The position numbers were made by a program, and so were the translations under genes. This document shows, piece by piece, positions 29,354 through 38,640 of a stretch of 64,000 nt of DNA (position 1 is its first letter; each line of letters opens with the position of its first letter). The DNA is from Burkholderia sp. Ax-1724. Its GTDB lineage: Bacteria > Pseudomonadota > Gammaproteobacteria > Burkholderiales > Burkholderiaceae. The stretch is taken from assembly GCF_011752995.1 (NCBI RefSeq), contig NZ_VWWL01000006.1, positions 186,001 through 250,000 on the forward strand, in the 5' to 3' direction. The notes beneath the pieces are model-generated. The model did no database searches. It saw nothing but the letters and a program-made list of their open reading frames with translations, and was not told where the DNA came from.

Positions 29354-29803
29354 AATAGCCAGCGCAAAAATCCGCTGCCATTGGCGCGCCTCGCGCTCGC
29401 CCGACATCGGCACGATCCACTCGGCGTGCCGCGGGTCCTTCACCTCGAGCGCAAGTTGTGCCTGCGCGCCGCCGCCCCGCACTTCGGCGCCGAGCAGATC
29501 GGCGAAGATATACGCGCCCTTTTCGTCGCCGACGCGAATCTCGCAGAGCCGCTTGGCCGCCGCGAGTCGCAGCGCACCCCAGTTGCCCTTCAGCTCATGC
29601 GTCCAGTCGCCGTCGCGCACGTTCGGCGCGACTTCGCGGCGCCGCCGCAACCAGTGCGCCAGCGCGCCGATCAACAGCAGCGCGACCAGCACGGCGACGC
29701 CGACCGCGACGGCCAGGCCGAACGCGGCCTGCAACGCATAAAAGGCCCGCACCGCACCGTACACCAGCGCGATCAGCGCAATCAACGCAACGAGAATCGG
29801 CAT
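29339..29803 (-). CDS. 154-aa membrane protein of unknown function
   Basis: Two N-terminal hydrophobic helices (MPILVALIALIALVYGAVRA and FGLAVAVGVAVLVALLLIGA) are followed by a soluble domain of about 95 residues (RDGDWTHELKGNWGALRLAA, RLCEIRVGDEKGAYIFADL, WIVPMSGEREARQWQRIFAL). It is an inner-membrane protein with a cytoplasmic domain facing the pump operon convergently. No family is recognised. The frame is well supported by sequence composition. Confidence 0.65.
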   Translation of the reverse strand: MPILVALIALIALVYGAVRAFYALQAAFGLAVAVGVAVLVALLLIGALAHWLRRRREVAPNVRDGDWTHELKGNWGALRLAAAKRLCEIRVGDEKGAYIFADLLGAEVRGGGAQAQLALEVKDPRHAEWIVPMSGEREARQWQRIFALAIAQKL

Positions 29804-30018
29804 CGCTCACTCACCCGGCAAAAGGCTTGAGCCTAGCACGAGCGCGCGCCGGTCCGCGATGCAACCCGTCGTTGCGCCAATCGCGGTGCCGCGCGCAAGA
29901 GGCCGGCGGGCCGACGCGCCACGGCTTGCCTGCCGCTACGGCGCTGCGTAGCCGACTATGCGGCGTGCCCTGGCGGGCACCAGGCACACCAGCGGGCACC
30001 ACCGCACCCCGCTCCGCC

Positions 30019-30582
30019 TCACTGCGCCTTATGCGCCGCCGTCCAGTCCTTGAGCGCCTTCAGCGTGTTCTCGACATGCTTCTCGGGCGACAGGCTCGTG
30101 TATTCGTAGATGATCTTGCCGTCCGGCGCGATCACGTACGACACGCGATTGGCCATGCCGCTATGCAGCGGCATGCTGGCGTCGTATGCGCCGATCACCT
30201 TCGAATCGGCATCGGCCGCGACCGGGAATTTGCTGCGGCACTCGCTGACCGAGAACTTCGTCAGCGTATCGATGTTGTCGTGCGACACACCGATCACCGT
30301 CGCACCGTACTTCCTGTATTCGTCGACCGCATCGGCGAACTCGTGCGCCTCGATCGTGCAGCCCTTCGTGAACGCGGCCGGATAGAAGTACAGCACGACC
30401 GGGCCCTTCTTCAGTTCGTCGGCGAGCGAGTAGGTGTAGGTCTTGCCGCCGAGCGAGGCTTCGGTCGTGAAGGTCGGCGCGGTGTCGCCCGGCTTCAGCG
30501 TCGCCGATGCGAGCGGCGAATGCATGGCGAATCCGAGCGCCATGACGGCGGCGAACGCCGCCGGTAGGTGTTTGATCTTCAT
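30019..30582 (-). CDS. secreted peroxiredoxin (AhpC/TSA, Bcp/PrxQ-like)
   Basis: 187 residues from MKIKHLPAAFAAVMALGFAM, with a signal peptide cleaved after ASA (residue 27). The thioredoxin fold carries the peroxidatic motif FYPAAFTKGCTIEAHEF, with Cys at about 75 and Thr three residues before. The usual PrxQ resolving Cys five residues later is missing; Cys115 (SVSECRSKF) could substitute. It would reduce peroxides in the periplasm. GGAG lies 7 nt before ATG 30582. It is a single gene. Confidence 0.9.
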   Translation of the reverse strand: MKIKHLPAAFAAVMALGFAMHSPLASATLKPGDTAPTFTTEASLGGKTYTYSLADELKKGPVVLYFYPAAFTKGCTIEAHEFADAVDEYRKYGATVIGVSHDNIDTLTKFSVSECRSKFPVAADADSKVIGAYDASMPLHSGMANRVSYVIAPDGKIIYEYTSLSPEKHVENTLKALKDWTAAHKAQ

Positions 30583-30776
30583 CTGCGTCTCCCTGCGTGA
30601 GCACACGCGTTGTCATCCAGTCCGGGGCATCGGGGACGGCCTCGGCCATCCCTGCATCGGCTATTGGAACACGGATGCGCAACGCGCGTAAGCGGCGCGG
30701 CATGACGATAAGCGGATCGAAAGCATGCGAGGCCAACGAGGCGAGACCAGCGCGTCGGGCGGCCGGCCCCGGCCGC

Positions 30777-32195
30777 TCAGACCGCCGACTCGGCGACATG
30801 CACCCCGAACCACGCCGCCGCCGACAGATTCAGCTCCGACAGCACGCCGGGCGTGAGCGCCGCGAAGCCGGCCGCCGCGGCAAGCGGCGCGGCGTCGCCG
30901 CCCTCGCCCGCCACTTCGGCGATGCCAAGCAGCGCGCCGAGCTCGCCCGCGCGCGACACGATCGCCTCGCGAATCTGCGGCGCGAGCGCGAGCTTTTCGA
31001 GCACCGCGCGCGGCGTGCTGCCAAGCACCACGTGCACGAGCGAAAAAATTCCGGTCATGAACGCGGCGTCGGCGAAATCGCCGTCGGCCGGGTACAGCCA
31101 GCTCGCGGCCAGTTCCATGAAGCGCGAGCGCGTCGCGGCCAGTTGCACGAGCGGATCGGTGCGCCACGACCGGTCGCCGGTGTCCGCGTAGAGCAGCAGT
31201 TGCGCCCAGCGCGCGATCTGCCGCGTGCCGGTCGCGATGATCGCCTCGCGCAGCGACGAGATGGGGCGTCCGAGTCCGAACGCGCTCGAATTGACGAGGC
31301 GCAGCAGCTGCACGACCACGCTCGGGTTCAGCTTCAGTTCCGCTTCGAGCTCGAAGATGCCGGCGTCGCGCGAGAGCAGCGCGAGCAGCCGCAGCAGGCC
31401 CGGGCGCAACGAGCGGTTGCGCGGCGCGGCCAGCACCTGCGGCCGCGCGAAGAAATAGCCCTGGAACAGCTGGAAGCCGAGTTCCTGCGCGAGCGCAAAG
31501 TCCTCGCGCGTCTCGACTTTCTCGGCGAGCAGCGTCTTGCCGTGTCCGCGCAATATCGACGCAAGCTTGGCGAGCTTGTCGCGCGGGGTCTGCAACAGGT
31601 CGATCTTGACGATGTCGGCGTACGGCAGCATCGCGAACAGTTCGTCCGAGAGGTCCCTGACGTCGTCGAGCGCGATCTGGAAGCCCGCCTGACGCAATTC
31701 GACGAGACGGCGCGCAAGCGGCATGTCGAAGCGCACGGTTTCGAGAATTTCGAGCACGAAGCGCTCGGGCGGCATCAGATGGACGATGTCGCTAAAGAGC
31801 AGCCGGCGCTCGATATTGACGAAGCCGCGGTGCTGCCCGAGCACGGCCGGCACGCCGATCCCGCCGATCGTGCGCACCACCACCTGCGCGGTCATCTGGG
31901 TGTCGTCGCTGATTTCGGCGTAGTTGTGCGCGCCGGCGCGAAACAGCAGTTCGTAGGCGTGGAGCGCGCCGTGGCGGTCGAGAATCGGCTGGCGGCCCAG
32001 ATAGACGTACTGCGCGTCATCCTGCGCAGCGGCCGCCGGCGTCGCGTCGCCAACAGGCAAGACCCCGGCGGAGCGGGCAAACGGCTCACTCACCTCGGCG
32101 TGCCGTGAGGCAGCTCCGGCGGCTCCGGCGGCCGCCCCGGAAGCGCGGCTGGCATCGGGCCCGGCAAGCGGCCTGGCCACAGGGCGTTCGAACAT
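30777..32195 (-). CDS. YuxH-type EAL-HDOD signalling protein 1
   Basis: 472 residues. After an Ala/Gly-rich head the degenerate EAL domain begins at YLGRQPILDRHGALHAYELL, followed by GFVNIERRLL, then RFVLEILETVRFD, FQIALDDV and VKIDLLQTPRDKL. The HDOD domain follows (ELEAELKLNPSVVVQLLRLV, SSAFGLGRPISSLREAIIA). EAL has become ELL, and the DDFG metal site reads DDVR, so phosphodiesterase activity is unlikely; such proteins act as binding or scaffolding modules. It is divergent from the PAS-GGDEF-EAL gene. Confidence 0.85.
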   Translation of the reverse strand: MFERPVARPLAGPDASRASGAAAGAAGAASRHAEVSEPFARSAGVLPVGDATPAAAAQDDAQYVYLGRQPILDRHGALHAYELLFRAGAHNYAEISDDTQMTAQVVVRTIGGIGVPAVLGQHRGFVNIERRLLFSDIVHLMPPERFVLEILETVRFDMPLARRLVELRQAGFQIALDDVRDLSDELFAMLPYADIVKIDLLQTPRDKLAKLASILRGHGKTLLAEKVETREDFALAQELGFQLFQGYFFARPQVLAAPRNRSLRPGLLRLLALLSRDAGIFELEAELKLNPSVVVQLLRLVNSSAFGLGRPISSLREAIIATGTRQIARWAQLLLYADTGDRSWRTDPLVQLAATRSRFMELAASWLYPADGDFADAAFMTGIFSLVHVVLGSTPRAVLEKLALAPQIREAIVSRAGELGALLGIAEVAGEGGDAAPLAAAAGFAALTPGVLSELNLSAAAWFGVHVAESAV

Positions 32196-32481
32196 GATTC
32201 ATCGGTGCAAGGTTCGGAAACTATGCAGCGGCGACGCCACGGCCGGCACTGCACAACGGGATTCCTCGTATTAACGGATGTAAAGCGGCCCCACTTTAGC
32301 CGAATCGTCCACGCGGCGGCATGAGGCAATCCGATACCGGGTGTTTTCCACGAGGGCCGCTAAAGATTTCGCGGCGCGGGTCGTTATCTCGTTCTGATGC
32401 GGCGGCCTGCTACTTTGCCGGCCGCCCGAGCCGGCGGACCCGCAGTTGCGCCGGCGGACGAACTCAGGTTGCCAGCGACAC

Positions 32482-34296
32482 ATGGAAGCGAACACGATCA
32501 CCGCGCCCCGCCGGGGCTCCCTGCGCACGGTCATCGACCGGCTTCGCGCATTCGGCCGGCGCGCGGACGGCACACGGCAGAGCCCCCCCCACCGTGCCGT
32601 GCCACTGGAACAGGTGGTCGGCGCGGTCGACCTGCTCGCGCATGTCGACGACGCGCAGCGCTTCCTTTACGTTTCCGATGCGAGCCTGCGCTTTATCGGC
32701 TATCACCGCGAGTATCTGGAGACGATCACGCTGCACGAGCTCGTCGCGCCAGCCGACGTGCCGCGCCTCGACGCGCTGCTCGCGCGCGCGGCGGCTTCGG
32801 GCAACGTCGAGAAGGCGACGCTCGGGCTCATCAAGTCGCTGACCTATCCGATCACGGTCGAGTTGCGCGTCATGCGCAGCAGCCACGACGGCGTCGACGG
32901 CTTTGCGATCGCCGGCTTCGACGTCTCGGCCTGGCGCGCCACCGAGGAACGTCTGACCCAGGCGCTGCATCTGGACCGCCTGACGAGCCTGCCCAACCAG
33001 TCGGGCCTGCTACACGCGCTGATCGACGCGCAGCAGCAGGCCGACGCGCACGGCACGCCGGTCGCGCTGCTGCTGCTCGATCTCGACGACTATCAGCGCG
33101 TGAACCGCGCGCTCGGCTACGATGCCGGCGACGAGATGCTGCGCGACACCGCGCGGCGTCTCGTCAACATGACGAGCCCGAACGAATTGCTCGCACGCGT
33201 CGCGAGCGACGAGTTCGCGATCCTCGTCAAGCCGGCCGCGAACCGCACCGACGCGGCGGCCGCCGCCGAAGCGCTGGCGCGGCGCCTGTTGACCGCGATC
33301 CAGCAACCGTACGTGTTCAAGGGCCAGCAGGTGCATCTGTCGGCGAGCATCGGCATCGCGCTGTATCCGGACGTGCGGCACGCGAACGACACCGCGCTGC
33401 ACGACACCCATCTGCTGCGCTGGGCCGACCACGCGCTCCTGCAGGCGAAAGCCGCGGGCGGCAACACGCTCGCGTTCTACGTGCCCGACGACAACCCGGC
33501 CGACGCCGAGCGCCTGAAACTCGAAGCCGATCTCTACGACGGCGTGCGCAACGGCGAGTTCTCGCTGCACTTCCAGCCGATCACGAGCAGCCGCTCGCAC
33601 GGCGTGGTCGGCGTCGAGGCGCTGATCCGCTGGACTCATCCGGTGCATGGACTCGTGCCGCCGTCGATGTTCATTCCGCTCGCCGAGTCGATCGGTCTCA
33701 TCAACTTCCTCGGCAACTGGGTGCTGAAGGTCGCCTGCATGCAGCTGATCCAGTGGGATGCGAAAGGCATCGCGCTGCAATACGTGGCCGTCAACGTGTC
33801 GCCGCAGCAGTTCCGCGACCCGCGCTTCAAGGACTCGGTGCGCGAGGCGCTGGAGCTGACCGGCATCGATCCGCGCCGGGTCGTCTTCGAGATCACCGAG
33901 AGTCTGCTGATGCACGACCCCGCGCACGCGACGGCGCTGCTCGAAGACCTCACCGCGATGGGTATCCGCTTCGCCGTCGACGACTTCGGCACCGGCTATT
34001 CGAGCCTCGCCTACCTGCAGCGTTTTCCGCTCGCCAAGCTCAAGATCGACCGGAGTTTCGTCGAGAATCTGCTAACCTCGCGAAACGATCAGGCCATCGT
34101 GAGCGCCGTCGTCGGGCTCGCGCAGACGCTCGATCTCGAACTCGTCGCCGAGGGCGTCGAAACGGAAGCGCAACGCACGCTGCTCACCGAGATGGGCTGC
34201 GATCACATCCAGGGCTGGCTCGTCTGCAAGGCGTTGCCGTCCGACGAACTCGCGCAGCGCTTCGAGGCGCGCACGCTTCGTCTGCACGGCACATAA
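32482..34296 (+). CDS. PAS-GGDEF-EAL protein, probable c-di-GMP phosphodiesterase
   Basis: 604 residues from MEANTITAPRRGS. The PAS domain (about 45-160) reads AHVDDAQRFLYVSDASLRFI. The GGDEF domain (165-330) carries LDRLTSLPNQSGLLHALIDA, but the active-site motif reads ASDEF instead of GGDEF, so cyclase activity is doubtful. The EAL domain (340-590) is intact: GVEALIRWTHPVHGLVPPSM, then VNVSPQQFRDP, FEITESLLM, VDDFGTGYSSLAYLQRFPL, KIDRSFV and AEGVETEAQ. It should hydrolyse c-di-GMP under PAS control. There is no clear Shine-Dalgarno; a start 12 codons upstream is possible. Confidence 0.88.
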   Translation: MEANTITAPRRGSLRTVIDRLRAFGRRADGTRQSPPHRAVPLEQVVGAVDLLAHVDDAQRFLYVSDASLRFIGYHREYLETITLHELVAPADVPRLDALLARAAASGNVEKATLGLIKSLTYPITVELRVMRSSHDGVDGFAIAGFDVSAWRATEERLTQALHLDRLTSLPNQSGLLHALIDAQQQADAHGTPVALLLLDLDDYQRVNRALGYDAGDEMLRDTARRLVNMTSPNELLARVASDEFAILVKPAANRTDAAAAAEALARRLLTAIQQPYVFKGQQVHLSASIGIALYPDVRHANDTALHDTHLLRWADHALLQAKAAGGNTLAFYVPDDNPADAERLKLEADLYDGVRNGEFSLHFQPITSSRSHGVVGVEALIRWTHPVHGLVPPSMFIPLAESIGLINFLGNWVLKVACMQLIQWDAKGIALQYVAVNVSPQQFRDPRFKDSVREALELTGIDPRRVVFEITESLLMHDPAHATALLEDLTAMGIRFAVDDFGTGYSSLAYLQRFPLAKLKIDRSFVENLLTSRNDQAIVSAVVGLAQTLDLELVAEGVETEAQRTLLTEMGCDHIQGWLVCKALPSDELAQRFEARTLRLHGT

Positions 34297-34397
34297 CGGA
34301 CCATGCGGGCGCGGCACGCAGGCAACGCAAGCGCAACAGGCCGGCTTCACGCCGGCGCGGTACTCATTGGAACACGTATGGCTTTTGCGGGACTCAC

Positions 34398-35855
34398 ATG
34401 CTAAAGGCGGCAGTGCTCGACCGTCTCTGGACGCGAATGAGCGAGCGCGGCGATTTCCCGATGCTGTCGCAATCGCTGCGCACCACGATGGCGGCGATGA
34501 ACAACGACGACCTCGACTTCACTGGCCTCGTGCAGGTGGTGCTGTCGGATTTCGCGCTGACGCAGAAAGTGCTGCGACTTGCGAACTCGGCCATGTACAT
34601 GGCGTTCGGCGGCAACATCACGACGGTGTCGCGCGCGCTGATGGTGCTCGGCATGGATGCGGTCGGCCATCTCGTCGTCGGCCTGAAGATCGTCGATCAC
34701 TTTCATCACAGCGCGCCGCGCCGCATCGACGCGAAACTCGAACTGAACCGCACGCTGCTGTCGGGCTGCGTCGCGCGCAAGCTGACCGAGCGCGGCGATC
34801 TGCGCGCCGGCGAGGAAGCGGTGGTCTGCACGCTGATGCGGCAGATCGGCAAGCTGCTGGTGGTGTTCTATCTCGACGCGGAGTGGGACCAGATTCGCCG
34901 CCACATCGACGGCGGCGCGCTCGAAACCGATGCGTGCGTGCTCGTGCTCGGCGTCACGTTCGAGGAAATCGGCGCGGAAGCCGCGGTGCGCTGGCGCCTG
35001 CCCGACATGATCCGTTCGGGCATGGGCGAATTCGATCCGCAGGACGTGACGCAGCCGCGCCAGGTGCAATGGCTGCGCGCCATCACGAACTACTCGACCG
35101 CGGTCGCCGACGTGCTCACGCAGCAGAACATGCCGGACTGGGAGCGCGAGGCGCGCATCGCCGAACTCGCGCAAAGCTATAGCGGTGCGCTGAACACGGA
35201 CCCCGACGTACTGCAGCAGATGAGCATCGCGCTCGCGCGCGAGGAAGGCGGCGACGGCGTGATGCGCGAGATCGTCGAGCTGCGCGCGAATGCCGATGCG
35301 ATCGCGCGCGAAGCCCTGACGCCGGAGGCCCGCATCGCAGTCGGCGTGAAGGATCTGCGCGATCTGCCCGCGGGCAGCCCGCTTGCGCCGGCGCTCGCGA
35401 TGGCCGCGGAAACCGTGCTCGCCGGCCTCGGCTTTGCGCGCACGGTGGTATTCGTCAAGCACAGCAACGGCACGTTCAAGGCGCGCCTCGGTCTCGGACC
35501 GATGATCGACGCGGCCTTGCCGAAGCTCACGTTCAACGCCGCGTTCGAGCCCGACGTCTTTCATCTCGCGATTGCCAATTCGGTCGGCATCTTCATCGAG
35601 AACGCGCGCGATCCGAAGATGGTCGCGCGGCTGCCCGAATGGTTCCGCCGCTCGTTCGACGACACGCGCGCGTTCGTGCTGCTGCCGGTTGTCGACGAAA
35701 CCGATCAGACCGTCGCCCTGCTCTACGGCGACTGGTCGCATACGCAGGAAGCACGCCGAATATCGCAGAAGGAAATGAGCGTGCTCAACGAACTGGCCCA
35801 GGAGTTAGGCCGTTTTTTCGGCCAGGGGCAGATGCGGGAAATGGAGACGATGTGA
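34398..35855 (+). CDS. HDOD-GAF signalling protein
   Basis: 485 residues from MLKAAVLDRLWTRMSERGDF. The N-terminal HDOD domain (15-215) carries LTQKVLRLANSAMYMAFGGN, VSRALMVLGMDAVGHLVVGL and TLMRQIGKLLVVFYL. A linker helix leads to a C-terminal GAF-like domain (330-480; ETVLAGLGFARTVVFVKHSN, AFVLLPVVDETDQTVALLYG). HDOD proteins lack the HD metal residues and act as regulatory scaffolds. It starts 101 nt after the PAS-GGDEF-EAL gene on the same strand and is likely co-transcribed. The true start is within a longer open frame whose upstream part is a shadow of the preceding gene. Confidence 0.85.
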   Translation: MLKAAVLDRLWTRMSERGDFPMLSQSLRTTMAAMNNDDLDFTGLVQVVLSDFALTQKVLRLANSAMYMAFGGNITTVSRALMVLGMDAVGHLVVGLKIVDHFHHSAPRRIDAKLELNRTLLSGCVARKLTERGDLRAGEEAVVCTLMRQIGKLLVVFYLDAEWDQIRRHIDGGALETDACVLVLGVTFEEIGAEAAVRWRLPDMIRSGMGEFDPQDVTQPRQVQWLRAITNYSTAVADVLTQQNMPDWEREARIAELAQSYSGALNTDPDVLQQMSIALAREEGGDGVMREIVELRANADAIAREALTPEARIAVGVKDLRDLPAGSPLAPALAMAAETVLAGLGFARTVVFVKHSNGTFKARLGLGPMIDAALPKLTFNAAFEPDVFHLAIANSVGIFIENARDPKMVARLPEWFRRSFDDTRAFVLLPVVDETDQTVALLYGDWSHTQEARRISQKEMSVLNELAQELGRFFGQGQMREMETM

Positions 35856-35953
35856 AGACGTGGCGCGATCGTTGAGCGCCTGCTTCGTTTCAAGCCGTTC
35901 CGGTGTTTGCCCGAAAACAGTTCCGCTGATGCAGGTGGCCTGAGCAGGCCCGC

Positions 35954-37339
35954 TCAGTCCTCGATCCGTTCGAGCCCTTGCGCGCTGCGATCCGCGACGC
36001 CGGCCCAGGCGGCGGCCGCGAGACCCATCTGCGCGATGTCTTCGAGTGCCAATGGCTGTAGACGCTCGCACAGTTCGGCGACGCGCTCCCATGCGCCGCT
36101 TTCGAGCGCTTCGATCGCGCTCAGCAACAGCCCCAGCGTCCCTTCGCGATGCAGGATCGCCGCCTGGATCGGCCGCGAAAGCGTGAGGACGTTCAGCGTC
36201 TTTTCGAGCGAGCCGCCGAACACCGCGTCGACGAACGAAAACACGCCGGTCAGGAATGCCGCGTCGGCTTCGTCGCGCCCTGCCTCGGGCATGCGCGCGA
36301 TCGCCAGTTCCATGAAACGCGCGCGCGTCGCCGCGAGTTGCAGCAGCGGATCGTCTTCGAGCGCGACCTTGCGGCCGTCCGCGTAGAGCAGCAGTTGCGT
36401 CCAGCGCGCGATGCGATCGGTGCCGGTCGCGTTGATCGCTTCGCGCAGCGTCGTCACCTTGTGGCCGACCGCGAAGCCGCTCGAATTCGCGAGCTTCATC
36501 AGATGCATCACGAGCACCGGGTTCAGCTTCAGTTCGGCTTCGAGCTGCGCGACGCTCGGGTCGCCGCCGAGCAGTTGCAGCAGATTGAGCAGCGCGTGAC
36601 GCGGCGCGCTGACACGGCGCGTGTCCGAACTCTGCGCACGCGCGAAGTAATAGCCCTGGAAGCGGTCGAAGCCGAGCCCGTGCGCCATATCGAAATCGGC
36701 CTGCGCGTCGAGACCCGACGCGAGCAGCAGCTTGCCCGCCGACTTCAGCACGCTCGCGAGCTTCGGCAGCAGCGCACGCGGCGCGCGCGCCACGTCGATC
36801 TTGACGACCTCGGCGTACGGCAGCAGCTTCGCGAAGGTTTCGTTGGGCTGCGTGACGTCGTCGAGCGCGAAGCGATAGCGGCGGCCATGCAGATAGACGA
36901 GGCGCGCGATCAACTCGGCGTCGACGTCCAGCGACGGCGGCAATTCGAGCATGAAGCGCTCGGCGGGCAATCTGAGGATCGCGTCGTCGAGCAGCAGTTC
37001 GCGGCTCACGTCGACATAGGCGGGATGGCCGGTCAGCGCGCCGCGCACCTCGCCTTGCACGAGGCCGCGAGCGATCGCGCGGGCGACACGTTGCGCGGGC
37101 GTCGGCGCGCGGCCGGGCAAGGTGTCGGCGTCCTGCGCTTTGTCCGTGGCTTTGTCCGCTTCTTCGTGTGCTGCTTCGTTTATTGCTTCGAGCGGCACTT
37201 CAGGCGCCCGCACCTTGATCTCGTAACCGCACAGCATGCCGTCCCGGTTCAGAATGGGCTGCCGCGCGAAGCTGGCGCTCAACGATGCGTCGTCGGTCGC
37301 GCCGCTCGGGCTATGAGTCTCGATTGCGATGATGGTCAT
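35954..37339 (-). CDS. YuxH-type EAL-HDOD signalling protein 2
   Basis: 461 residues from MTIIAIETHSPSG, a paralogue of the protein at 30777-32195 with the same order. Degenerate EAL: FARQPILNRDGMLCGYEIKV, then YVDVSRELLLDD, FALDDVTQPNE and VKIDVARAPRALL. HDOD: LEAELKLNPVLVMHLMKLAN, SGFAVGHKVTTLREAINATG. EAL reads EIK, and the AEGVET glutamate is replaced (ASGLDA), so catalysis is almost certainly lost. An Ala/Glu/Asp-rich linker (EEADKATDKAQ) interrupts the N-terminal third. A purine-rich GGGGA precedes ATG 37339. It is convergent with the HDOD-GAF gene. Confidence 0.85.
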   Translation of the reverse strand: MTIIAIETHSPSGATDDASLSASFARQPILNRDGMLCGYEIKVRAPEVPLEAINEAAHEEADKATDKAQDADTLPGRAPTPAQRVARAIARGLVQGEVRGALTGHPAYVDVSRELLLDDAILRLPAERFMLELPPSLDVDAELIARLVYLHGRRYRFALDDVTQPNETFAKLLPYAEVVKIDVARAPRALLPKLASVLKSAGKLLLASGLDAQADFDMAHGLGFDRFQGYYFARAQSSDTRRVSAPRHALLNLLQLLGGDPSVAQLEAELKLNPVLVMHLMKLANSSGFAVGHKVTTLREAINATGTDRIARWTQLLLYADGRKVALEDDPLLQLAATRARFMELAIARMPEAGRDEADAAFLTGVFSFVDAVFGGSLEKTLNVLTLSRPIQAAILHREGTLGLLLSAIEALESGAWERVAELCERLQPLALEDIAQMGLAAAAWAGVADRSAQGLERIED

Positions 37340-37706
37340 TCCGGTCCCCGCTCGACGCCGCTGGCGCCTGGCCGCTGTTGTCCGGCGCTGTATGTGCGCC
37401 GTATTGTGTTTTGTGTTTTCGCCGTACTGTGCGCGTTTTTTATGACGCTCATGAGAGCCGCCGCGCGTGGCGTTATGCCCCGTGATTTTATCGCAGCCGT
37501 TCAGATGCCAGCATGCTTGCGAAGCCATTACCCGAAATATTAATCGACGGTCTTTCATTATTTCCACGCGGGCGACGAGCCTGATCGGCACGCCACGCAG
37601 CCGTGCGGAAACGCCAATGCAAACGGCCGCACATCGCTGTGCGGCCGTTCCTGGCGATGCTCGTCGCAGCCCCGCGCGTCGCGACTCCCGCGATGCGCAA
37701 CGCCGC
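37340..37706. other. intergenic gap with a strong hairpin
   Basis: Holds the promoter region of EAL-HDOD protein 2. It also holds an 11-bp perfect hairpin (ACGGCCGCACA 37623-37633, TCGC loop, TGTGCGGCCGT 37638-37648) that probably ends the long minus-strand arginine locus, although only three T follow. No gene seen. Confidence 0.5.
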
Positions 37707-38501
37707 TTACTTCAGCACGACGTTCACGTCGAAGTACTTCGCGGCGAGGCGGTCGATCGTGCCGTCCGCCTTCAGTTCCTTCAGCGCGCCGTTCAGCGCG
37801 TCCTTCAGCGCCTTGTCGTTCTTGCGCACGCCGTAGCCGACGCCCGCGCCGAGCAGCTTCTCGTCGCTGACGGCCGGACCGGCGAACTCGAAGCCCGCGC
37901 CCTGCGGCTTCTTCAGAAAGCCCTTCGAAGCCGCTTCGGCATCCTGGAACGACGCATCGAGACGGCCCGAGACGAGGTCCGCGTAGATCTGGTCCTGCGT
38001 CTGATACGGCACGACGTCGACACCGGCCGGCGCCCAGCGCGCCTTCGCATAGGTTTCCTGGATCGTGCCCTGCAGCACGCCGACGTGCTTGCCCTTCAGC
38101 GATGCCGGCGTCGGCTGCAGACCGCTGCCCTTCTTCGCAATCATCTGGTTCGGGATCGTATAGATCGGATCGGTGAAGTCGATCGCCTGGCGACGCTGGT
38201 CGGTGATCGTCATGTCCGAGTTGATCGCGTTGAACTTGCGCGCTTCGAGTGCCGGGATCAGGCCGTCGAACGAGTTCTCGACCCACACGCATCTGGCCTT
38301 CAGCTTCGCGCACACGGCATTGCCGACGTCGATGTCGAAGCCCTGCAATTCACCGCTCGGCGACTTCGATTCGAACGGCGTATACGACGCCTCGACACCG
38401 AAGCGCACTTCCTTGATATCCGCCGCCGACGCGCTGCCTGCCGTCAGCGCCGCCGCCGCGAACAGCGCGAGCGCGGCCATGTTGGGCCAATTCATCTTCA
38501 T
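37707..38501 (-). CDS. basic amino-acid ABC transporter, periplasmic binding protein
   Basis: 264 residues from MKMNWPNMAALALFAAAALT with a cleavable signal peptide (ASA-AD). The fold is that of family-3 solute-binding proteins (ArgT/HisJ/AotJ): VRFGVEASYTPFESKSPSGE, LQGFDIDVGNAVCAKLKARC, FDGLIPALEARKFNAINSDM, TITDQRRQAIDFTDPIYTIP. GAGG lies upstream of ATG 38501. It is the last gene of the minus-strand arginine locus, while its permease and ATPase partners (hisQMP) sit at the other end, about 9 kb upstream. Arginine/ornithine/lysine as ligands is inferred from the locus. Confidence 0.88.
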   Translation of the reverse strand: MKMNWPNMAALALFAAAALTAGSASAADIKEVRFGVEASYTPFESKSPSGELQGFDIDVGNAVCAKLKARCVWVENSFDGLIPALEARKFNAINSDMTITDQRRQAIDFTDPIYTIPNQMIAKKGSGLQPTPASLKGKHVGVLQGTIQETYAKARWAPAGVDVVPYQTQDQIYADLVSGRLDASFQDAEAASKGFLKKPQGAGFEFAGPAVSDEKLLGAGVGYGVRKNDKALKDALNGALKELKADGTIDRLAAKYFDVNVVLK

Positions 38502-38640
38502 TACGGGGGTTCCTCTACGGGGTTGACCAGGACGGAGCCTGACCGGCGCGGACAGCTTCGCCGCACGGAATGCGGCCGGCTCGCGCGGCCGGCGTGATGG
38601 TGCGAGCGCCGCGACGCCCGCGATTGTACACGGAACCTGT

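Noticed and set aside
32397..34397. An N-terminal extension of the HDOD-GAF protein by about 667 codons
   Set aside because: That stretch overlaps the PAS-GGDEF-EAL gene in another frame and translates to Arg-rich shadow sequence; the HDOD domain begins at Met 34398.
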